This document shows, piece by piece, positions 61,470 through 64,000 of a stretch of 64,000 bases of DNA (the first letter of the stretch is position 1; each line of letters starts with the position of its first letter). The notes under the pieces are model-generated. The model was not told where the DNA came from. It made no database searches and saw only the letters and a program-made list of their open reading frames with translations. Source of the stretch: Gallaecimonas mangrovi (lineage in GTDB: Bacteria; Pseudomonadota; Gammaproteobacteria; Enterobacterales; Gallaecimonadaceae); NCBI RefSeq assembly GCF_003367375.1, contig NZ_CP031416.1:689501-753500 (forward strand), read 5' to 3'. The translations under genes were made by a program, and so were the position numbers.

Positions 61470-62492
61470 ATGCAGCCCCGACGCCACCTGGCTGGCGCCT
61501 TTATGGCGCTTGTCGCCTTGTCATTTAGCGGTTTGGCCAGTGCTAAGCAGGTCAGTATTCATGACCCGGCCATGGCTAAAGACGGTAACCAGTATTACCT
61601 GTTCTCAACCGGCCCCGGCATTACCGTTTATCAATCAAAAGACCGGCTGCATTGGCGGCTTGACGGGCCGGTTTTTAAACCCGAACCAAGCTGGGCTCGC
61701 ACTGTCATTCCCAACTTTGCCGGCCATCTTTGGGCGCCGGATGTGCTGCATCACGATGGCAAGTTTTACCTTTATTATTCGGCCTCTGCCTTTGGCAAAA
61801 ACACCTCCGCCATCGGTGTTACTGTGACTAAAACCTTGGATATCAACAGCCCTGACTATGGTTGGCATGATCAGGGTGTGGTGTTGCAATCGGTACCCAA
61901 TCGCGACCTTTGGAACGCCATCGACCCCAATGTCACCATTGATGACAAAGGCACGGCCTGGATGGCCTTTGGCTCGTTTTGGGACGGAATTAAATTGGTC
62001 AGGCTCGATAGCAGCCTGACCAAAGTGGCCAAGCCGGAACAGTGGTATTCCTTGGCGCGTCAGGAGCGCCCGCCCTTTACACCACAAACCGCGGCTGGGC
62101 CGGGGGAAATAGAAGGCCCTTTTATCTTTAAACACAACGATTACTACTACCTGTTTGTGTCTTTTGGCCTTTGCTGCCGTGGCGTTAACAGCACCTACCG
62201 TATTGCCGTTGGCCGCGCCAAAACCATTACCGGCCCTTATCTTGATAAAAACGGTAAAGACATGAACCAAGGCGGCGGCACCGTGATGTTAAAAGGCAAC
62301 AAAGCCTGGCCTGGCTTGGGGGGCAACAGTGCTTACCATTGGCAAGGGAAAGACTACTTGGTGTTTCATGCTTACGAGGCTGCAGATAATGGTTTGCAGA
62401 AGTTAAAAATTGCGCCTATCGAGTGGCGCGATGGCTGGCCCTATGTTGACCCTCATAACTTAGATAGCTACCAAAGCGTGTTAGAAAAGTAA
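61470..62492 (+). CDS. Exported GH43 endo-1,5-alpha-L-arabinanase
   Basis: Secreted depolymerase of 340 residues that cuts the alpha-1,5-arabinan backbone. Signal peptide ends ...SGLASA. GH43 endo-arabinanase motifs: SIHDPAMAKDGNQYYLFSTG (base Asp), FAGHLWAPDVLHHDGKFYLYYSAS, NAIDPNVTIDDKG (Asp), GEIEGPFIFKHNDYYYLFVS (acid Glu) and GLCCRGVNSTYRIAVGRA, which closely follow the Cellvibrio and Bacillus enzymes. The CC in GLCCRG is conserved in the family. Ribosome site GGAGG is seven bases before the ATG. It anchors the arabinan reading of the whole region. Confidence 0.93.
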   Translation: MQPRRHLAGAFMALVALSFSGLASAKQVSIHDPAMAKDGNQYYLFSTGPGITVYQSKDRLHWRLDGPVFKPEPSWARTVIPNFAGHLWAPDVLHHDGKFYLYYSASAFGKNTSAIGVTVTKTLDINSPDYGWHDQGVVLQSVPNRDLWNAIDPNVTIDDKGTAWMAFGSFWDGIKLVRLDSSLTKVAKPEQWYSLARQERPPFTPQTAAGPGEIEGPFIFKHNDYYYLFVSFGLCCRGVNSTYRIAVGRAKTITGPYLDKNGKDMNQGGGTVMLKGNKAWPGLGGNSAYHWQGKDYLVFHAYEAADNGLQKLKIAPIEWRDGWPYVDPHNLDSYQSVLEK

Positions 62493-62493
62493 T

Positions 62494-62522
62494 AAAAAGC
62501 CCCGTTTGCCGGGGCTTTTTTA
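62494..62522 (+). terminator. Intrinsic terminator
   Basis: AAAAAGCCCCG-TTTGC-CGGGGCTTTTT after the endo-arabinanase gene. Confidence 0.9.
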
Positions 62523-62649
62523 TTGCATGTTTGCCCCTGTCTTTCCGCATTTACAACGCGTTTCAACTTATTGACGTTAACGGCATTCCCTAAAGGTTAA
62601 CTTTGGGGTTGAAGCCTGTTGCCACTTCGTCTTACACTCTACCTTCATA

Positions 62650-62660
62650 TAGTAATACAA
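62650..62660. promoter_or_regulatory. TTGTATTAC-type operator upstream of GH97 gene
   Basis: TAGTAATACAA; its reverse complement TTGTATTACTA is identical to the site at 23754-23764. It ends 46 bases before the GH97 ATG. Confidence 0.55.
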
Positions 62661-62706
62661 ATGATATATAGGTTTACGCTCGCGTTACCTTTGTTGGAGA
62701 TTGGGG

Positions 62707-64000
62707 ATGAAAGCCTTGATGCTGGGTTTGAGTCTTTGTCTTCTGGCCTGGACGGTTCAGGCGCAGCAATGGCAATTGACTAGCCCAGATAAGCAGCTGG
62801 TGGTGGATATGACGTTGGGTGCCCAAGGGCGCCTTAGCTATCAGTTGCGTTATCACCAGCAGGCCATTGTTGAACCCTCCAGCCTGGGGTTGCAGCTAGC
62901 CGATGGCAGCGATCTTAGCCAGGGGTTAACCTTGCTCGATGCCGGTAAAGTCACCACCGTTAACGAGCAATACGCCATGCTGGGCGGTAAACAAAGCCTG
63001 ATTGATTACCAGGCGCTACAGCAGCGCTTTACCTTTAAAGGCAAGTCTGGCCCCAAGCTCGTTGTTACCTTTCGTGCCAGCAATCATGGCCTTGCCTATC
63101 AATATCGCCTGCAAGGGCGTGGCGAGCATACAGTTCGCCGCGAGATCAGCCACTTTCGCTTGCCAGCCGACAGCAAAGCCTGGCTGCAGCCACTGGCGGT
63201 GGCACAAACCGGCTACAAGAACACCAACCCCTCTTACGAAGAGTATTACCAGCAAGACATTAAGGTAGGTAAGAGTGCGCCAAGCCCGGCGGGTTGGGCG
63301 CTGCCGGCGCTTTTCAAAGTGAAAGGACAGTGGTTACTTATCAGCGAAGCGGGCATGGATGGCCACTACCCCGGCTCGCGGTTGGCTGCCAACAGCGCCG
63401 AAGGCGACTACCACTTGGCGCCGCCGATGAAAGCCGAGGTGTTTACCGGCGGCAAACGCTTAGCCAACGGCACTTTGCCTTTGACCTCACCTTGGCGCTT
63501 TATTGCCGTGGGCTCCTTGGCTGATATTACCGCTTCTACCCTTGGCACTAGCCTGGCGGCGCCACAACAGCTCAGTGACGTTAGCTATATCAAACCGGGG
63601 CTGGCGGCCTGGAGCTGGATCACCGGTAAAGACGACTCCATTACTTTTTCCATCCAAAAACACTACATCGATTACGCCGCCAAGATGCACTGGCCCTATG
63701 TGCTGATTGATGTGAACTGGGATAAAAATATTGGCTGGGATGGTTTGGCCAAACTTGCCCAATACGGCAAAGCCAAAGGGGTTGGGCTCTGGGTTTGGTA
63801 TAACTCGTCAGGTAAATGGAATAACACCCTGTACAGCCCTAAAGGCAAGTTACTGACTCACCAAAGTCGCCAGCAGCAGTTTAGCCACTTAGCCAAGCTT
63901 GGCATTAAAGGCATTAAGGTCGATTTTTTTGGCGGTGACGGCCAATCCTTTATCCGCTATTACCTCGACATTTTACAAGATGCCACCCAATACCGGCTGA
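62707..64000 (+). CDS. GH97 glycoside hydrolase, C-terminus outside window (partial)
   Basis: Exported hydrolase, 431 codons visible without stop. Signal peptide ends ...AWTVQAQ. The N-terminal beta-super-sandwich (LTSPDKQLVVDMTLGAQGRLSYQLRYH) and (beta/alpha)8 barrel (WSWITGKDDSITFSIQKHYIDYAAKMHWPYVLIDVNW; GVGLWVWYNSSGKWN; GIKGIKVDFFGGDGQSFIRYYLDIL) are those of GH97. KVDFFGGD carries an Asp at the nucleophile position used by retaining GH97 members, so an alpha-galactosidase or beta-L-arabinopyranosidase is likelier than an inverting alpha-glucosidase. The operator upstream ties it to the pentose regulon. Confidence 0.88.
   Translation, partial: MKALMLGLSLCLLAWTVQAQQWQLTSPDKQLVVDMTLGAQGRLSYQLRYHQQAIVEPSSLGLQLADGSDLSQGLTLLDAGKVTTVNEQYAMLGGKQSLIDYQALQQRFTFKGKSGPKLVVTFRASNHGLAYQYRLQGRGEHTVRREISHFRLPADSKAWLQPLAVAQTGYKNTNPSYEEYYQQDIKVGKSAPSPAGWALPALFKVKGQWLLISEAGMDGHYPGSRLAANSAEGDYHLAPPMKAEVFTGGKRLANGTLPLTSPWRFIAVGSLADITASTLGTSLAAPQQLSDVSYIKPGLAAWSWITGKDDSITFSIQKHYIDYAAKMHWPYVLIDVNWDKNIGWDGLAKLAQYGKAKGVGLWVWYNSSGKWNNTLYSPKGKLLTHQSRQQQFSHLAKLGIKGIKVDFFGGDGQSFIRYYLDILQDATQYRL

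Overview
The window looks like a chromosomal segment of a free-living gammaproteobacterium. The evidence is a YcaO close to the E. coli protein, a YdbH-YnbE-YdbL operon, a KtrAB pair, EptA, a YqjG-type glutathionyl-hydroquinone reductase, several GGDEF proteins and TonB-dependent receptors. The genus is not provable from sequence alone; a Gallaecimonas/Shewanella-like marine or soil organism is my best guess (inference). No tRNA, rRNA, CRISPR array, transposase or integrase was recognised.

Layout. 1-20.4 kb is ordinary core-type sequence. It holds the 5' part of an Oar-like TonB-dependent receptor, an endonuclease/phosphatase-fold protein, a DUF4168 protein, an NtrC-type two-component pair, YcaO, small conserved genes, EptA, a DUF417/DoxX-like membrane protein, YqjG, KtrB-KtrA, ydbH-ynbE-ydbL and a diguanylate cyclase.

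20.7-35.3 kb plus 39.3-42.9 kb and 58.8-64.0 kb form an arabinan/L-arabinose utilisation region. It has four GH43 enzymes, a GH97 enzyme, a TonB-dependent receptor, a GPH-type symporter and an ABC transporter of the YtfQRT-YjfF type. It also has a complete non-phosphorylating oxidative pentose pathway to 2-oxoglutarate: SDR dehydrogenase, SMP-30 lactonase, IlvD/Edd-type aldonate dehydratase, FAH-fold AraD1 dehydratase and 2-oxoglutarate-semialdehyde dehydrogenase, plus a mutarotase. A FadR-type GntR regulator sits at the head. A recurring element, best copy TTGTATTACAA, lies upstream of many of these genes and is a plausible operator.

35.4-39.3 kb interrupts that region. It contains an AT-rich lipoprotein gene and about 3 kb of repeats with two small unknown genes. 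The two genes have the boundaries expected of integron gene cassettes: starts 7-9 bases after a GTTAGGC/GTTAGGG core, and ends at a core complementary to the cassette's own 5' core. They are separated by long repeat-filled spacers and there is no integrase in the window. This is the most unusual part of the window.

43.0-47.9 kb is a MarR-controlled tripartite efflux operon (MarR, OprM/NodT-type outer-membrane lipoprotein, EmrA-like, EmrB-like) with two near-identical palindromic operators upstream. 47.9-58.7 kb is a mixed region: a PAS-GAF-GGDEF protein, a GntP permease, a DUF2135/TPR secreted protein, small unknowns, an MFS exporter, a putative outer-membrane protein, a YitT-family protein and a membrane diguanylate cyclase.
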